64,000 nt of DNA from Clostridiales bacterium (GCA_020063565.1 JAICDB010000007.1:97642-161641), one strand, 5' to 3'; counted from the first letter of the stretch, positions 34,561 through 44,755 are shown. Made by a program: numbers and translations. Notes: generated by a model not told the origin, from the sequence alone.

Positions 34561-36201
34561 TTAGTCCTCCTTATCTCCTACTTTGTAAAAATAATATATG
34601 GAAATAGCACTGATCAATATAATAATAAGAGAAGAAATGGCCGCTTCATGTATCATTTCATCATTTGCATATTCAAATGATTTAGTGGCTAAAGTATTAA
34701 AATTAAACGGTCTTAATATTAAAGTAAGGGGTAATTCCTTTAAAATATCAACAAAAACAAGCAGAAAGCCTCCTAAAATTGCAGGCTTCAGCATTTGTAA
34801 ATCCACTTTGAAGAAAGTTCGGGTTACACTCATTCCAAGTGTTCTGGAAGCTTCGTGAAATTTAGTACCAATTTTTTCAAACCCTGCCTCTATAGAATTA
34901 TAGCCAATAGCTAAAAACCTGATAGTATAAGCAAAAATGAGCATTACAATACTTGTGCTCAATACCAGTTTACTTGAATTAGGGTTTAGCATTTTATAAA
35001 ACCAGAACAATTGCTTATCGAAGTTTACAAAAAATACTATCACACCAATTGCTATGACAGCCCCCGGAATAGAGTAACCTATCACCGTAACTTTGGAATA
35101 TATTTTGGAAAGTAAGTTTTCATTAATTCTGCAGTTATTGGCAATTATAATTGCTATAATAACAATTACACTGGAGGAAAATAAAGCTACCAACAATGAA
35201 TTTAAAATTAGTCCCAATAACCTGATACTTAAAATACTTTGATAGGTCAAAAATGCCCAATGAACTAGTTGCAAGGTTGGAATTAAAAAACCAAGACTAA
35301 AAATCATTAGACAATACCCAAATGCCAATTTCCCTTTGATCCCTTCCAGTTTTATACGAGAAATGGGACTGTATTTTGCAGTGGTATAGCTAAACTTCTT
35401 TCTTCCCCTGAGAAACTTCTCTAACATCAATAATGAAAAAACCAGACACATTAATATAGCTGACAGTTTGACCGCCGAATCCAGATCGCCCATAGCAAAC
35501 CAGGTCTTAAAGATCGCTGTGCTAAACGTGGGGATTCCGAAATATTTCACAACTCCATAATCATTTAGTACTTCCAATATAACCAGGCTCACACCACCTA
35601 CAATTGCAGCCCTTGATACCGGTAATACTACATACAAAAAAATTTCAAAAGAATTCCTTCCTAACACTCTGGCATTTTCTATTAAGGCTGCGGACTGTTT
35701 TTCCAAAAACGATTTAGTGATGATATACACGTAAGGAAATAAAAACATGGTAAATATAAATATTGCACCTTCCGGGGACATAACATCAAAATATTTTTGC
35801 TGAACGGATATATTTAAAGAATTTCTCAAAAACGTCTGAATGACACCGGTATAGTTCAATAAACCTTGATATGTATACGCAGCTATATATGGAGGAATTG
35901 CCAATGGTAAAACCAATCCCCATTTAAAAAATGCTCGCAAAGGAAAATCATATATGGAAATCATCCAGGCCAAACTTGTACCTATAATAATGGTAAAAAA
36001 CCCTGTAAACGTAATTAATATCACCGAATTAACCAAATAATCCTTTAAAAGATACTCTTTGATGTGATTCCAATTTTCATTAGGTTCATTAAAAACATTA
36101 AGTACAATATTTAAATTCGGTAAAATAACCAGTAATATAAAAATGAAACTCAAAACCGCCCAAATATTTAAGTTCAATTTCAAATGTCTGATTGTAAGCA
36201 T
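34561..36201 (-). CDS. iron(III) ABC transporter permease (fused two-domain type)
   Basis: Membrane permease of ~546 residues with about 12 helices, made of two homologous permease modules in one chain as in FbpB/SfuB. Each half carries an EAA-like cytoplasmic loop: EKQSAALIENARVLGRN in the first and EASRTLGMSVTRTFFKV in the second. AAGGAAG precedes ATG 36201; an in-frame GTG at 36210 is too close to it. The ATPase starts directly after the stop. Substrate iron is inferred from the binding protein. Confidence 0.88.
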   Translation of the reverse strand: MLTIRHLKLNLNIWAVLSFIFILLVILPNLNIVLNVFNEPNENWNHIKEYLLKDYLVNSVILITFTGFFTIIIGTSLAWMISIYDFPLRAFFKWGLVLPLAIPPYIAAYTYQGLLNYTGVIQTFLRNSLNISVQQKYFDVMSPEGAIFIFTMFLFPYVYIITKSFLEKQSAALIENARVLGRNSFEIFLYVVLPVSRAAIVGGVSLVILEVLNDYGVVKYFGIPTFSTAIFKTWFAMGDLDSAVKLSAILMCLVFSLLMLEKFLRGRKKFSYTTAKYSPISRIKLEGIKGKLAFGYCLMIFSLGFLIPTLQLVHWAFLTYQSILSIRLLGLILNSLLVALFSSSVIVIIAIIIANNCRINENLLSKIYSKVTVIGYSIPGAVIAIGVIVFFVNFDKQLFWFYKMLNPNSSKLVLSTSIVMLIFAYTIRFLAIGYNSIEAGFEKIGTKFHEASRTLGMSVTRTFFKVDLQMLKPAILGGFLLVFVDILKELPLTLILRPFNFNTLATKSFEYANDEMIHEAAISSLIIILISAISIYYFYKVGDKED

Positions 36202-36245
36202 TCTTAACACTTCCTTCGCATTTCAAAAATAGCTCGCTATTTTTA

Positions 36246-36271
36246 AAAAGCAGCCTGAACAGGCTGCTTTT
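36246..36271 (-). terminator. hairpin between the binding protein and permease genes
   Basis: aaaagcagcctg (36246-36257) pairs with caggctgctttt (36260-36271). A second exact repeat, aaaaatagc/gctattttt, at 36225-36244 follows on the minus strand. Probably a partial terminator giving more binding protein than permease. Confidence 0.7.
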
Positions 36272-36277
36272 CTAATA

Positions 36278-37336
36278 CTACTTCCAACCGACTTCATTAA
36301 ATATTTTTACTGCCTTACTGTTGTACTCCCCTAATTTGGAAAGATTAATGCTTTGAGATTTAAATTCTCCCCATGATTTCAACAGATCTGAAGGCTCTAC
36401 CGCAGGATTTGCAGGATATTCATAGTTAGCTTCAGCAAATTGTTTTTGAGCTTTGGCGCCCGATAAAAATTCCATAAGCTTTATTGCGTTTTCTTCATTT
36501 TTAGCATGTTTTGTTAGTCCTACTCCACTAACGTTAATATGGGTTCCGGTACTATCCTGATTAGGGAAGAATATTCCTACATTTTGAGCTACCTTAACTT
36601 CCTCAGGATTGGAAGAGTTTAGCATCTTGCCAATATAGTATGTATTCATAATTGCAAGATCTCCTTCTCCCGCAACAACTGCCGTCGCCTGGGCCCGATC
36701 ATTTCCTTTCGGTTCTCTAGCCATGTTTTCTACTATTCCTTGTGCCCATTCCTTAGCCTTTTCTTCACCATGGAGAGCTATAAAAGAAGCCAGCAAAGAT
36801 TGATTGTAAATGTTAGATGATGACCTTACAAGAATTTTACCTTTCCATTTAGGATTTGTCAGATCTTCATAGGTTGACAGTTGTGAAGGATTTACTCTCT
36901 CTTTGGAGTAAACTATAACCCTGCCCCTTACGGTTAACCCGAACCACTCGTTATCCCGATCTCTCAAGTTTTGAGGGATATTTTCGAATAAAATTTTGCT
37001 CTCTACAGGCTGCAATAAACCTTTTACTTTAGCTCTATGTAATCTTCCGGCATCTGCCGTAATCAAAAGGTCGGCCTCCGTATCCTTTCCTTCTCTTGCC
37101 AGTCTTTCAATTAATTCATCAGACTTACCTTTAACAACATTTACCTTGATGCCTGTTTCCTCAGTAAATAATTCATATAATTGTTGATCAGTATCGTAAT
37201 GCCTGTCGGTATAAAGGTTTACAACTTCTTGCTTTGCATTTGCAACCTCTTCCTGTGAACCCGAACAACCTGCAAGGAGCGCCAGCGACAAAAGCATGAC
37301 GCAAGACAATAAAAGTGCTACAAATGTTCTTCTCAT
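36278..37336 (-). CDS. iron(III)-binding lipoprotein of ABC transporter (FutA/FbpA type)
   Basis: Periplasmic-type binding protein, 352 residues, with a lipoprotein signal peptide (hydrophobic stretch then LLAGCSGS, lipidation Cys ~25). The mature part starts VVNLYTDRHYDTDQQLY, typical of FutA ferric-binding proteins, and has RVIVYSKERVNP, NTYYIGKM with the paired tyrosines that bind ferric iron, and FFPNQDSTGTHINVSG. AAGGAGG precedes ATG 37336. The promoter upstream carries a Fur-box-like palindrome, which supports iron as substrate. Confidence 0.88.
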   Translation of the reverse strand: MRRTFVALLLSCVMLLSLALLAGCSGSQEEVANAKQEVVNLYTDRHYDTDQQLYELFTEETGIKVNVVKGKSDELIERLAREGKDTEADLLITADAGRLHRAKVKGLLQPVESKILFENIPQNLRDRDNEWFGLTVRGRVIVYSKERVNPSQLSTYEDLTNPKWKGKILVRSSSNIYNQSLLASFIALHGEEKAKEWAQGIVENMAREPKGNDRAQATAVVAGEGDLAIMNTYYIGKMLNSSNPEEVKVAQNVGIFFPNQDSTGTHINVSGVGLTKHAKNEENAIKLMEFLSGAKAQKQFAEANYEYPANPAVEPSDLLKSWGEFKSQSINLSKLGEYNSKAVKIFNEVGWK

Positions 37337-37376
37337 TTTTTCTGCCTCCTTAAAAGTTTTTCATGTTTTAATTGAA

Positions 37377-37425
37377 AATGATTTTCGATATCATTTATTT
37401 TAATTGATAATCTTTCTCATGTCAA
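37377..37425 (-). promoter_or_regulatory. Fur-box-like promoter of the iron transporter
   Basis: Minus strand -35 TTGACA (37425-37420), 17-base spacer, -10 TAAAAT. The palindrome AATGATttt-cgatATCATT (37377-37395) and a nearby TGATAATC match the Fur consensus pattern of GATAAT repeats, overlapping the -10 and start region. Iron repression is expected. Confidence 0.65.
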
Positions 37426-37647
37426 GAGAAAAAAATTTTTCTGCAAAAAAAAACAACCCCTTATACTGTCTTGTTCCCAATCCATATAGCTGCCTAATTC
37501 CTCATCTTCTTCTAATTCCTCTGCAATGCTCAAATACTCTTCCTGAATCTCCACAATCTCGCCGGTTTTTTTATTAAGATAATATTTCCATTCATCCATC
37601 AAACAATCAAGTGTATCAGCTATGTGTTTTATAATTACTGGTTTCAT
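37417..37647 (-). pseudogene. UPF0158 family protein, truncated at the 3' end
   Basis: The first ~55 residues (CLMDEWKYYLNKKTGEIVEI, YLSIAEELEEDEE) resemble the N-terminus of the UPF0158 family, whose members are usually well over 120 residues. After DWEQDSI the sequence turns into low-complexity CFFLQKNFFLLT and stops. The last codons overlap the -35 box of the iron transporter promoter, so the original 3' half appears to have been lost at the join. AGGAGG precedes ATG 37647, so a short product could still be made. Confidence 0.5.
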
Positions 37648-37813
37648 CCTATAACCTCCTACTGTGTTTTACTATAAATATTTTAAAGCACTTCACCTTT
37701 TTCAGCAATGCTATTCTTTTCAGCGCTAAACGTATACTTTATAAGATTTTATTAATATTTATTATGGATAAAATAGCTATCATTGGAAATACTAGAAAAA
37801 GGGAGGTGTTGAA

Positions 37814-37966
37814 TTGGCTGATTTTATCTGCGACCGTCAATGTACTTACCAGAGAGGAAATGAATGCCAGCTAGGCTTACAAGGTTTAAGCGGAGAAATT
37901 ACAATGCCCGGTTTTTGTCCGAGGTTGAATAAAAATAAACACGTGAAGTTAGAATCGGAGATTTAG
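37814..37966 (+). CDS. small cysteine-rich protein, 50 aa, unknown
   Basis: GGGAGGTG (37801-37808) sits 5 bases before TTG 37814. The 50-residue product begins ADFICDRQCTYQRGNEC and continues to MPGFCPRLNKN, with cysteines at about 6, 10, 18 and 36. This spacing resembles small metal-binding or redox peptides common in anaerobic Firmicutes, but no family is named. It is divergent from the UPF0158 remnant and followed by a hairpin at 37978-38011. Too short for routine ORF calling; the ribosome site and Cys pattern support it. Confidence 0.5.
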   Translation: MADFICDRQCTYQRGNECQLGLQGLSGEITMPGFCPRLNKNKHVKLESEI

Positions 37967-37977
37967 ATTTAAATAAA

Positions 37978-38011
37978 TTAAGCGAGGCAGAGAAGGTTCT
38001 ACCTCGCTTAC
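37978..38011. terminator. hairpin after the Cys-rich small gene
   Basis: taagcgagg-c-ag pairs with ct-a-cctcgctta around an 8-base loop. No strong T-run on the plus strand. The region 38012-38183 is AT-rich with nothing else visible. Confidence 0.5.
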
Positions 38012-38183
38012 TAGCTTCCCAAATAATTGGGTTCAATATATATTTAACTAGTAATCATTTTTAAGATATTTATAGAAGCTTTAAAACCCATGAATAACAT
38101 TTCATATAAATATTTTATTAAATTTCTCATGCCAAAAAATTAATTCAGATAAAACATGTATGATATGACGTCTAGACTCATTT

Positions 38184-40064
38184 TTATATTACATCATTTA
38201 TTTCAAATTTTTTAACAATAGAATTATACTCACTTAGTCCTAATTGATTAATTTTTTCAACACTTGGAATACCCTCATCAGTCCAATTGCGATATGAATA
38301 ATAATCATCAAGCATTGAAACTAAAGGAGGCAATTTGTTTTCAGCACCACCAGTAGGACGTGGTTGTGAAATTAATCTTTCGGGTAAAATATCATCTTTT
38401 CGAGTAATTCCTTCTCTTACATTATAGAGGCGTTTTAAATTGTACAGCCTTTCGCCACTTTCTAATAATTCAGTAATACTAACGTTCCATCCAGTTACTA
38501 AATTAACCCATTCAACTATATCTTTTAAAGAAATACCGCTATAAAGGATAAATTTGCATAGTTTTAGAGAATCAAATACACTAGATAAATTTTGCATAAT
38601 AGCAGTCATACGCCCTTTATTTTCAACCTCAAAACGATCAACAGTTTCTGGGTAACCAATTTCGGGTAATGCGAAAGCTAATTCTAAGGCATAACTCATA
38701 GCTTGCAAATGACAAGCTCCTCTATTACTAGTAGCATAAGCGACAGCTGTACTAAAAACTGCACGAGGATCATGAGCAGGTGGTTCCAGTCCCTTTACAT
38801 GAATTGCAAATTCATCTGCTCCTTTCCCTATTGTGTCAGCCGCATTTTTTACTCCTTTACCTAATATTTTACCAATTCCCTTTTGTTCCGCTATGAGTTT
38901 TATTAATTGTAAAACACTATCAGCATTTCCCCAGTCAAGCTTAATTCCACCTGTATCTTCTAAAGTTAATATGCCTTTTTCATAAGCTTCCATAGCAAAA
39001 GCTATAACTCCACCGGTAGATATCGTATCCATACCATATCTATTACAAAGTTCATTCGCTTTGGCCACAGCATTCAAATCACCAACTAATAAATAAGCCC
39101 CTAAAGAAGACACTGTTTCATATTCTGGTCCTGCACCTTCAACATCTGCATAAGGCCCTTCTGCTACTTTTACTTTTCTCCCGCACCCAATAGGACAAGT
39201 GGGACAGTGATATACGCCTGTAAGAATAGTAGAAGCCATTCTTTGACCGGATATGTTCTTTGCTTCTTCCCAATTACCTAACTGCCAATTTTTTATGGGT
39301 AAGTTTCCAATACGTTCCATGGTTTCAATTCCGCCTGAGGTCCCATAGGCACGCCTAACTTTAGTATTTTCTTTTATTAAAGGTACTAGTTTCTTAATGT
39401 TTTCCCTGAGTTTATTTTCGTTATTTACATTAACTTTTCCTGTTCCACTAACAGCAATAGCTTTTAATTTCTTGGATCCCATTACAGCACCTAAGCCAGT
39501 ACGTCCTGCTGTTCTGGCATCCTTTCCATCAGTAAAAATTCCCGCAAATCTTACCAGGTTTTCTCCAGCAGGTCCTATACAAGCTATAGTGCTCCCTTTT
39601 CCTGTTACTTCTTTTATGGCTTTTTCAGTTTCATAAGTATCCATACCCCAATAGTCAGTTGCATCATGAAATGTAATTTTGTTATCAGTGATATTAATAA
39701 ATACAGGGTCGGAAGCAGTTCCTTTAATTATCAAACCATCATAACCAGCTTTCTTTAATTTGAGTCCCCAGGAACCACCACAATCAGACTCTCCCCATAA
39801 TCCTGTTAAGGGTGACTTCGATACTACAGCAAACCTGGATGATGTAGGTACTTTGGTTCCTACCATTGGTCCAGTCATGAAAATCAGTATATTTTCTGGG
39901 CCTAAAGGATCGGTGTTTGTATTAGTCATATCCATTAACCACTTGGCAGCTAGACCGCTTCCACCGATATATAACCTATAAAGTTCTTCTGGAACCTCAA
40001 AGTTTTCAACTGCTTTTTTATCTAAATCAATTATTGCCACCTTTCCGTGTAAACCATTATTCAT
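38184..40064 (-). CDS. aor: tungsten-dependent aldehyde:ferredoxin oxidoreductase
   Basis: AOR-family enzyme that oxidises aldehydes to acids with ferredoxin, or runs in reverse on acids. The 626-residue protein has the N-terminal GKVAIIDLDKKAVENF and YIGGSGLAAKWL of the tungstopterin domain, TGPMVGTKVPTSSRF, the cluster motif CPTCPIGCGRK and a fourth cysteine in SLKLCKF near the C-terminus. ATG 40064 has AGGAGG at a proper distance; ATG 40082 does not. A MoaD-like gene and an alcohol dehydrogenase lie directly upstream on the same strand. The gene is the distal part of the long sigma-54-associated run beginning at 47588. Confidence 0.92.
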   Translation of the reverse strand: MNNGLHGKVAIIDLDKKAVENFEVPEELYRLYIGGSGLAAKWLMDMTNTNTDPLGPENILIFMTGPMVGTKVPTSSRFAVVSKSPLTGLWGESDCGGSWGLKLKKAGYDGLIIKGTASDPVFINITDNKITFHDATDYWGMDTYETEKAIKEVTGKGSTIACIGPAGENLVRFAGIFTDGKDARTAGRTGLGAVMGSKKLKAIAVSGTGKVNVNNENKLRENIKKLVPLIKENTKVRRAYGTSGGIETMERIGNLPIKNWQLGNWEEAKNISGQRMASTILTGVYHCPTCPIGCGRKVKVAEGPYADVEGAGPEYETVSSLGAYLLVGDLNAVAKANELCNRYGMDTISTGGVIAFAMEAYEKGILTLEDTGGIKLDWGNADSVLQLIKLIAEQKGIGKILGKGVKNAADTIGKGADEFAIHVKGLEPPAHDPRAVFSTAVAYATSNRGACHLQAMSYALELAFALPEIGYPETVDRFEVENKGRMTAIMQNLSSVFDSLKLCKFILYSGISLKDIVEWVNLVTGWNVSITELLESGERLYNLKRLYNVREGITRKDDILPERLISQPRPTGGAENKLPPLVSMLDDYYSYRNWTDEGIPSVEKINQLGLSEYNSIVKKFEINDVI

Positions 40065-40136
40065 AAAATTCCTCCTGTTCATGTCATTTTTACATTGTAG
40101 ATATGATTTGTAAATATTTCACCATATTATATTTTG

Positions 40137-40406
40137 TTACCCACCTGCAATGGGAGGATAAATTTCCACGTTACCGTTTAAAGGCAATAAATCATTACCA
40201 CTATAAACTTTATTATTTACAACTATGGTCAGTTCAGTGAGATTTTGGGAATTACTAATTGCCAAATTTCTCAATTTGGGAATTTTATGAAACAAAATTT
40301 GATATAATTCATTTACTGTTATTGCTTCTTTTATAGCAATATCGTAATAGTTATTTTTGACAAGATCTTTTAAAAAAGATTTAAAAATAACCCGAATTTC
40401 TTTCAC
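40137..40406 (-). CDS. MoaD/ThiS-family sulfur carrier protein
   Basis: An 89-residue beta-grasp protein ending YPPIAGG, the C-terminal GG that is thiocarboxylated in sulfur carriers. MoaD-type genes beside AOR genes are thought to serve tungstopterin synthesis, and that is the likely role here. The start GTG 40406 has a weak ribosome site; the gene may depend on coupling with the alcohol dehydrogenase gene 30 bases upstream. Confidence 0.8.
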   Translation of the reverse strand: MKEIRVIFKSFLKDLVKNNYYDIAIKEAITVNELYQILFHKIPKLRNLAISNSQNLTELTIVVNNKVYSGNDLLPLNGNVEIYPPIAGG

Positions 40407-40436
40407 CCCATTTTTAATTATTTTAGTATGTATTTC

Positions 40437-41588
40437 TTACAGAGCTTTTTTCAAGATATTTAAAACTTCATCATAGGATACATCCCGTGGATTTGGTTTA
40501 ATTTGACGTTCGTTAGTCATGGCATCTCTAGCTAATTCTTCTAAATCGGTATCCTTAATACTTAGTGAACGAAGGTTTTGGGGAATACCTATGTCTATAG
40601 ACAAATCTCTTACAGCCGTTACTGCTTTTTCCGCGGCCTTTTTATCTGACAGTCCCTCCGTATTTTCGCCCAGAGCAATAGCTATCTGTTTAAATTTTTC
40701 AAAACTACTAACGGAATTCCATTCCATCACATAAGGTAACATGATAGCATTAGCTATTCCATGAGGTACATGACATTGACCACCAAGGGACATAGCAATA
40801 CCGTGTACCATTCCTGTAGCAGCATTACCAAAAGCCAACCCAGCATAAGTGCTGGCAATTGCCATATTTTCACGAGCTTCAATATTTTTACCATCCACTA
40901 CAGCTCGTCTTAAATATTTCCCAATCAAAGATATGGATTTAAGTGCATACATATCTGTCCATGGAGTACTAAACCTGGAAATATAAGCTTCTATAGCGTG
41001 GGTTAATGCATCCATGCCTGTTGAAGCAGTAACATTTGCAGGTATAGTGAGCATTAAACTAGAATCAATTATAGCAACATCAGCAAATAAATATCGACTT
41101 ACAATTCCTTTTTTAGTTTTTTTATCAGGTATACTTAATACACTTACATTTGTAACCTCACTGCCTGTACCAGCGGTAGTAGGAATAATTATCTTTGGTA
41201 AACCCCTGTTAGGAACTTTTTCAATTCCCAGGAAATCAGAAACTTCCCCTTCATTGGTCATCATGATTGACGCAACTTTTGCTATATCAATGGGACTTCC
41301 TCCACCCAAAGCAAGGATAAAATCATATCCTCCCTGTTTAACAAAATTACTACATTTTTCTGCTGTTTCAATACTAGGATCACTTTCAATTTCACTATAT
41401 ATATCAACAGTTAATCCAAATTCTTTTATAATATTGTAAATACGTTCTGCAAGTCCAGCTTTAACTATACCAGCATCCGTAATTATTATAGGTTTCTTAC
41501 ATTTAAACCATTCCATAACTTCCTTAAGGTTTTCAATTGAATTATACCCAGTCATAACAATACTAGGCCCTTTAAAAATATTTGCCAT
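40437..41588 (-). CDS. iron-containing (group III) alcohol dehydrogenase
   Basis: NAD(P)-dependent alcohol dehydrogenase of 383 residues. The Rossmann part has ALGGGSPIDIAKV and PTTAGTGSEVTNVSV; the metal site residues lie in GMDALTHAIEAYIS, AATGMVHGIAMSLGG and QCHVPHGIANAIMLPY. It interconverts an aldehyde and an alcohol, which fits with the AOR gene two positions downstream. The order is LeuD-like, then ADH, MoaD and AOR. Confidence 0.9.
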   Translation of the reverse strand: MANIFKGPSIVMTGYNSIENLKEVMEWFKCKKPIIITDAGIVKAGLAERIYNIIKEFGLTVDIYSEIESDPSIETAEKCSNFVKQGGYDFILALGGGSPIDIAKVASIMMTNEGEVSDFLGIEKVPNRGLPKIIIPTTAGTGSEVTNVSVLSIPDKKTKKGIVSRYLFADVAIIDSSLMLTIPANVTASTGMDALTHAIEAYISRFSTPWTDMYALKSISLIGKYLRRAVVDGKNIEARENMAIASTYAGLAFGNAATGMVHGIAMSLGGQCHVPHGIANAIMLPYVMEWNSVSSFEKFKQIAIALGENTEGLSDKKAAEKAVTAVRDLSIDIGIPQNLRSLSIKDTDLEELARDAMTNERQIKPNPRDVSYDEVLNILKKAL

Positions 41589-41653
41589 TTAAAATTGCAC
41601 CTCCGTGAAAGAAATTATTCATTCAAATTAATACTTCAAAATACAAGTATTTT

Positions 41654-42145
41654 TTATTTAATAAATTTTTTTGCGAATTTTGTTAAGCCACCTGCATTTA
41701 TTATATCTCTAACAAATTCAGGTAATGGGGTTGCTTCAAAGCTCAAATTTTTAGTTTCGTTATATATAACTCCGTTTTCTAAGTCAATGGAAATAACATC
41801 TCCCTCATCACTTTCATCAAAAGCCTTAGAACACTCAAAAACAGGTAGACCAATGTTAATACAATTTCGATAAAATATTCTAGCAAATGATTTAGCTACA
41901 ACACATTTAATACCCGCACCCTTAATAGCAATTGGAGCATGTTCTCTGGAACTTCCACAACCAAAGTTAGTATCTGCCATAATTATATCTCCAGTATTTA
42001 TCTCATCATAAAATCCTGGTCTAATTCCTTCCATACAGTGCTTACCTAGTTCCTTTTCATCTTGAGTATTTAAATATCTTGCTGGTATAATAGCATCAGT
42101 GTCTACATCCTTTGGGAATTTACGTGCAATTCCTTTTATTTTCAT
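41654..42145 (-). CDS. aconitase-family hydro-lyase, small subunit (LeuD-like)
   Basis: A 163-residue swivelling domain of the isopropylmalate/homoaconitate isomerase type: KDVDTDAIIPARYLNTQDE, ADTNFGCGSSREHAPIAIKG and ARIFYRNCINIGLPV. It starts one base after the large-subunit stop (GAGGTAGAATAATATG), so the subunits are co-translated. No leuA or other leucine biosynthetic genes are nearby; a TRAP transporter lies directly upstream, so a catabolic substrate such as citramalate or another alkylmalate is more likely than isopropylmalate synthesis (inference). Confidence 0.88.
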   Translation of the reverse strand: MKIKGIARKFPKDVDTDAIIPARYLNTQDEKELGKHCMEGIRPGFYDEINTGDIIMADTNFGCGSSREHAPIAIKGAGIKCVVAKSFARIFYRNCINIGLPVFECSKAFDESDEGDVISIDLENGVIYNETKNLSFEATPLPEFVRDIINAGGLTKFAKKFIK

Positions 42146-42146
42146 A

Positions 42147-43409
42147 TTATTCTACCTCCTCAGGACTAGCAATTCGTCCTAAAATTCCTGATGCAGCTGC
42201 TAATGCTGGATTGGTCAAGAAAACTTCACTATTTGGATGCCCCATTCTACCAACAAAATTTCGATTAGTAGTAGAAACTGCTCTCTCACCTTCTGCTAAT
42301 AAACCCATATGTCCTCCCAAACAAGGACCACAGGTAGGAGTACTGAAAGCTGCACCAGCTTCTACAAAAATGTCAATTATTCCTTCTTTTAATGCCTCTC
42401 GATAAATTTGTTGTGTTCCTGGAAATACCAGCATTCTTACATTTGGATGTATCTTTCTTCCTTTAAGTATTTCAGCAGCAATACGTAAATCTTCAAGTCT
42501 ACCGTTAGTACATGACCCAATTACTACTTGATCTATTTTAATATTATCAATCTTACTTATTGGTTGTACATTTGCCGGACTAGGAGGACAGGCTACTAAT
42601 GGTTCTAATTCGCTGACATCTATCTCAATAGTTTCTGCATATTGAGCATCCTTGTCACTAATTTCTATTTGATAGTCCCTCTGTGCTCTTTCCGAAACAT
42701 ATTCCAATGTAATATCATCTGGTGCAATAAAAGCAGTTTTCCCACCTGCTTCTATAGCCATATTGCACATAGTGAATCTACTATCCATAGATAGACCTTC
42801 TATTACTTCTCCACAAAACTCCATTACCTGATACAAAGCGCCGTCTACACCTATTTTACCTATTGCAGCTAGAATAAGGTCTTTACCACTTACCCATTTT
42901 TGCAAATCTCCCTTAAATATAAACTTTATAGTTTCAGGTACCCGAAACCAAGCTTTTCCCGTAGCCATTGCCACTGCAGCATCAGTACTACCAATACCGG
43001 TTGCAAAAGCTCCAAGAGCACCATATGTGCAAGTATGAGAATCTGAACCTACAATTAACTCACCAGGTAGTACCAAACCTTGTTCTGGCAACAGAACATG
43101 TTCAATTCCCATTCGTCCTACTTCAAAATAATTAGATATCTGATGCTGTCTTGCAAATTCCCTCACCATTTTGGCATTAGCTGCTGATTTTAAATCTTTG
43201 TTGGGAGTAAAATGATCCGGAACTAAAGCAATTCGTTCTTTATCGAATACTTCTTTAGCACCTAAGGATTTAAATTGTTCAAAAGCTACTGGCGAAGTTA
43301 TGTCATTTCCTAATACTAGATCAATATTGGCAAATACAAAATCTCCTGCTTTTACTTCTTTTTTACCTGCATGCTTTGCAAGTATTTTTTCTGCAGCAGT
43401 CATACCCAT
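42147..43409 (-). CDS. aconitase-family hydro-lyase, large subunit (LeuC-like)
   Basis: Iron-sulfur dehydratase subunit, 420 residues, of the LeuC/HacA/DmdA class. Segments [15 protein letters not shown] and [19 protein letters not shown] form the substrate site; [4Fe-4S] ligands lie in [13 protein letters not shown] and [15 protein letters not shown]. Members isomerise 2-hydroxy to 3-hydroxy dicarboxylic acids or hydrate their enes. The substrate here is open. GGAGAG precedes ATG 43409 by 8 bases, 32 bases downstream of the TRAP large permease gene. Confidence 0.9.
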   Translation of the reverse strand: MGMTAAEKILAKHAGKKEVKAGDFVFANIDLVLGNDITSPVAFEQFKSLGAKEVFDKERIALVPDHFTPNKDLKSAANAKMVREFARQHQISNYFEVGRMGIEHVLLPEQGLVLPGELIVGSDSHTCTYGALGAFATGIGSTDAAVAMATGKAWFRVPETIKFIFKGDLQKWVSGKDLILAAIGKIGVDGALYQVMEFCGEVIEGLSMDSRFTMCNMAIEAGGKTAFIAPDDITLEYVSERAQRDYQIEISDKDAQYAETIEIDVSELEPLVACPPSPANVQPISKIDNIKIDQVVIGSCTNGRLEDLRIAAEILKGRKIHPNVRMLVFPGTQQIYREALKEGIIDIFVEAGAAFSTPTCGPCLGGHMGLLAEGERAVSTTNRNFVGRMGHPNSEVFLTNPALAAASGILGRIASPEEVE

Positions 43410-43441
43410 AGTACCATCTCTCCAATCCTTTTTATTTAAAA

Positions 43442-44722
43442 TTAATTTAATAAATTAGGTAACAGTAGAACAATATTGGGAATAAATGTTATTAATAATA
43501 GTACCAAGATCATGGCTAATAAATAAATACATACATATTTTAATGTTTGTGATAGTGAAACATTTGTAATTCCACATGATATAAGTAAAGTTACACCTAA
43601 TGGTGGAGTAATCATACCAACTGCCAAATTTACTATCATTAAAAGACCAAAATGTACCAAATTAATGTCATATTGAGCAGCTATAGGATATAACAAAGGG
43701 GCTAACATAATAATGGCGGCATTTGTTTCTAAAAATGTTCCAACAATAAGGAGAATAATATTAAGTAGTACGAGAAAAACAATCTTGCTAGAGGTAATAC
43801 TCATCATTTTAATTGATACCCACTGCGGAATCTGTTCAATTGTAAGTAACCAACCGAAAAGTGAGGCAGTTGCGATAATTATCATAATAACTCCTGTGCT
43901 TATTGCTGTTTTTATTAAAATTTGATGTATTTTTTGCCAAGATAATTCTTTATATACAAACTTACCTATTATTAGACTGTATATTACTGCTACTACAGCA
44001 CTCTCAGTTGGATTAAAAATTCCGGTTCTAATTCCCACAATTATTATTAAAGGCATCAAAAGGGCCAAAATAGATTCTTTAAATGCAATTACAGTTTCTT
44101 TTATGGTTGGCCTAGCTTCTCCTTCATAACCCATCTTAATAGCAATAATATAAGATACCAAAATAAGTATTATAGCCATCATCAACCCCGGGATTATTCC
44201 ACCAATAAACAGGTCACCAATTGAGACTCCTCCAACTGATACACCATAAACAATTAAAGGTACACTAGGAGGAATTAAAACTCCAATAGTTCCAGCAGCA
44301 CCTTGAACAGCTGCAACAAAACCTTTATTATAGCCACGCCTAAGCATAGCAGGTATTGTAATACTTCCAATAGCTGTGGTATCAGCAACTGCTGAACCTG
44401 AAATTCCCCCGAAAAATACACTTGCCAACACCGCAACGAAACTCATTCCTCCGCGCACATGCCCAACTAGTGCACCAGCAAATTTAATAAGGCGATTTGA
44501 TATTCCTCCACTCTCCATCAAATTACCTGCTAATAAGAAAAATGGAACTGCCATTAAAGGGAAAGAATCTGCTGCAACAATTATTCGTTGAGGTATTACT
44601 TCTAAAGGAATGGGCGGAACTCGTACCAAAAGTGTAATTAAACTTGCTAATCCTAAAGAGAACGCTATAGGAACCCCTATTAAAAAAAACACAGCCAGCG
44701 AAACGAATAATACACCTACCAT
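43442..44722 (-). CDS. TRAP transporter large permease (DctM)
   Basis: Twelve-helix DctM permease of ~426 residues that drives sodium-coupled uptake. FALG-like regions such as [17 protein letters not shown], the [17 protein letters not shown] loop, [18 protein letters not shown] and [16 protein letters not shown] are typical. The G-rich ribosome site better fits ATG 44722 than ATG 44728. It is translated after DctQ and before the LeuCD-like genes. Confidence 0.9.
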   Translation of the reverse strand: MVGVLFVSLAVFFLIGVPIAFSLGLASLITLLVRVPPIPLEVIPQRIIVAADSFPLMAVPFFLLAGNLMESGGISNRLIKFAGALVGHVRGGMSFVAVLASVFFGGISGSAVADTTAIGSITIPAMLRRGYNKGFVAAVQGAAGTIGVLIPPSVPLIVYGVSVGGVSIGDLFIGGIIPGLMMAIILILVSYIIAIKMGYEGEARPTIKETVIAFKESILALLMPLIIIVGIRTGIFNPTESAVVAVIYSLIIGKFVYKELSWQKIHQILIKTAISTGVIMIIIATASLFGWLLTIEQIPQWVSIKMMSITSSKIVFLVLLNIILLIVGTFLETNAAIIMLAPLLYPIAAQYDINLVHFGLLMIVNLAVGMITPPLGVTLLISCGITNVSLSQTLKYVCIYLLAMILVLLLITFIPNIVLLLPNLLN

Positions 44723-44755
44723 AACCATGCCCCCAAAGAGTATTGTTATTTGCTA

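Noticed and set aside
41654..43409. LeuCD-like genes as leucine biosynthesis
   Set aside because: No leuA or standard leuB context; they lie between a TRAP permease gene and alcohol/aldehyde enzymes behind a sigma-54 promoter, so a catabolic role is more likely. Not fully excluded without the rest of the genome.
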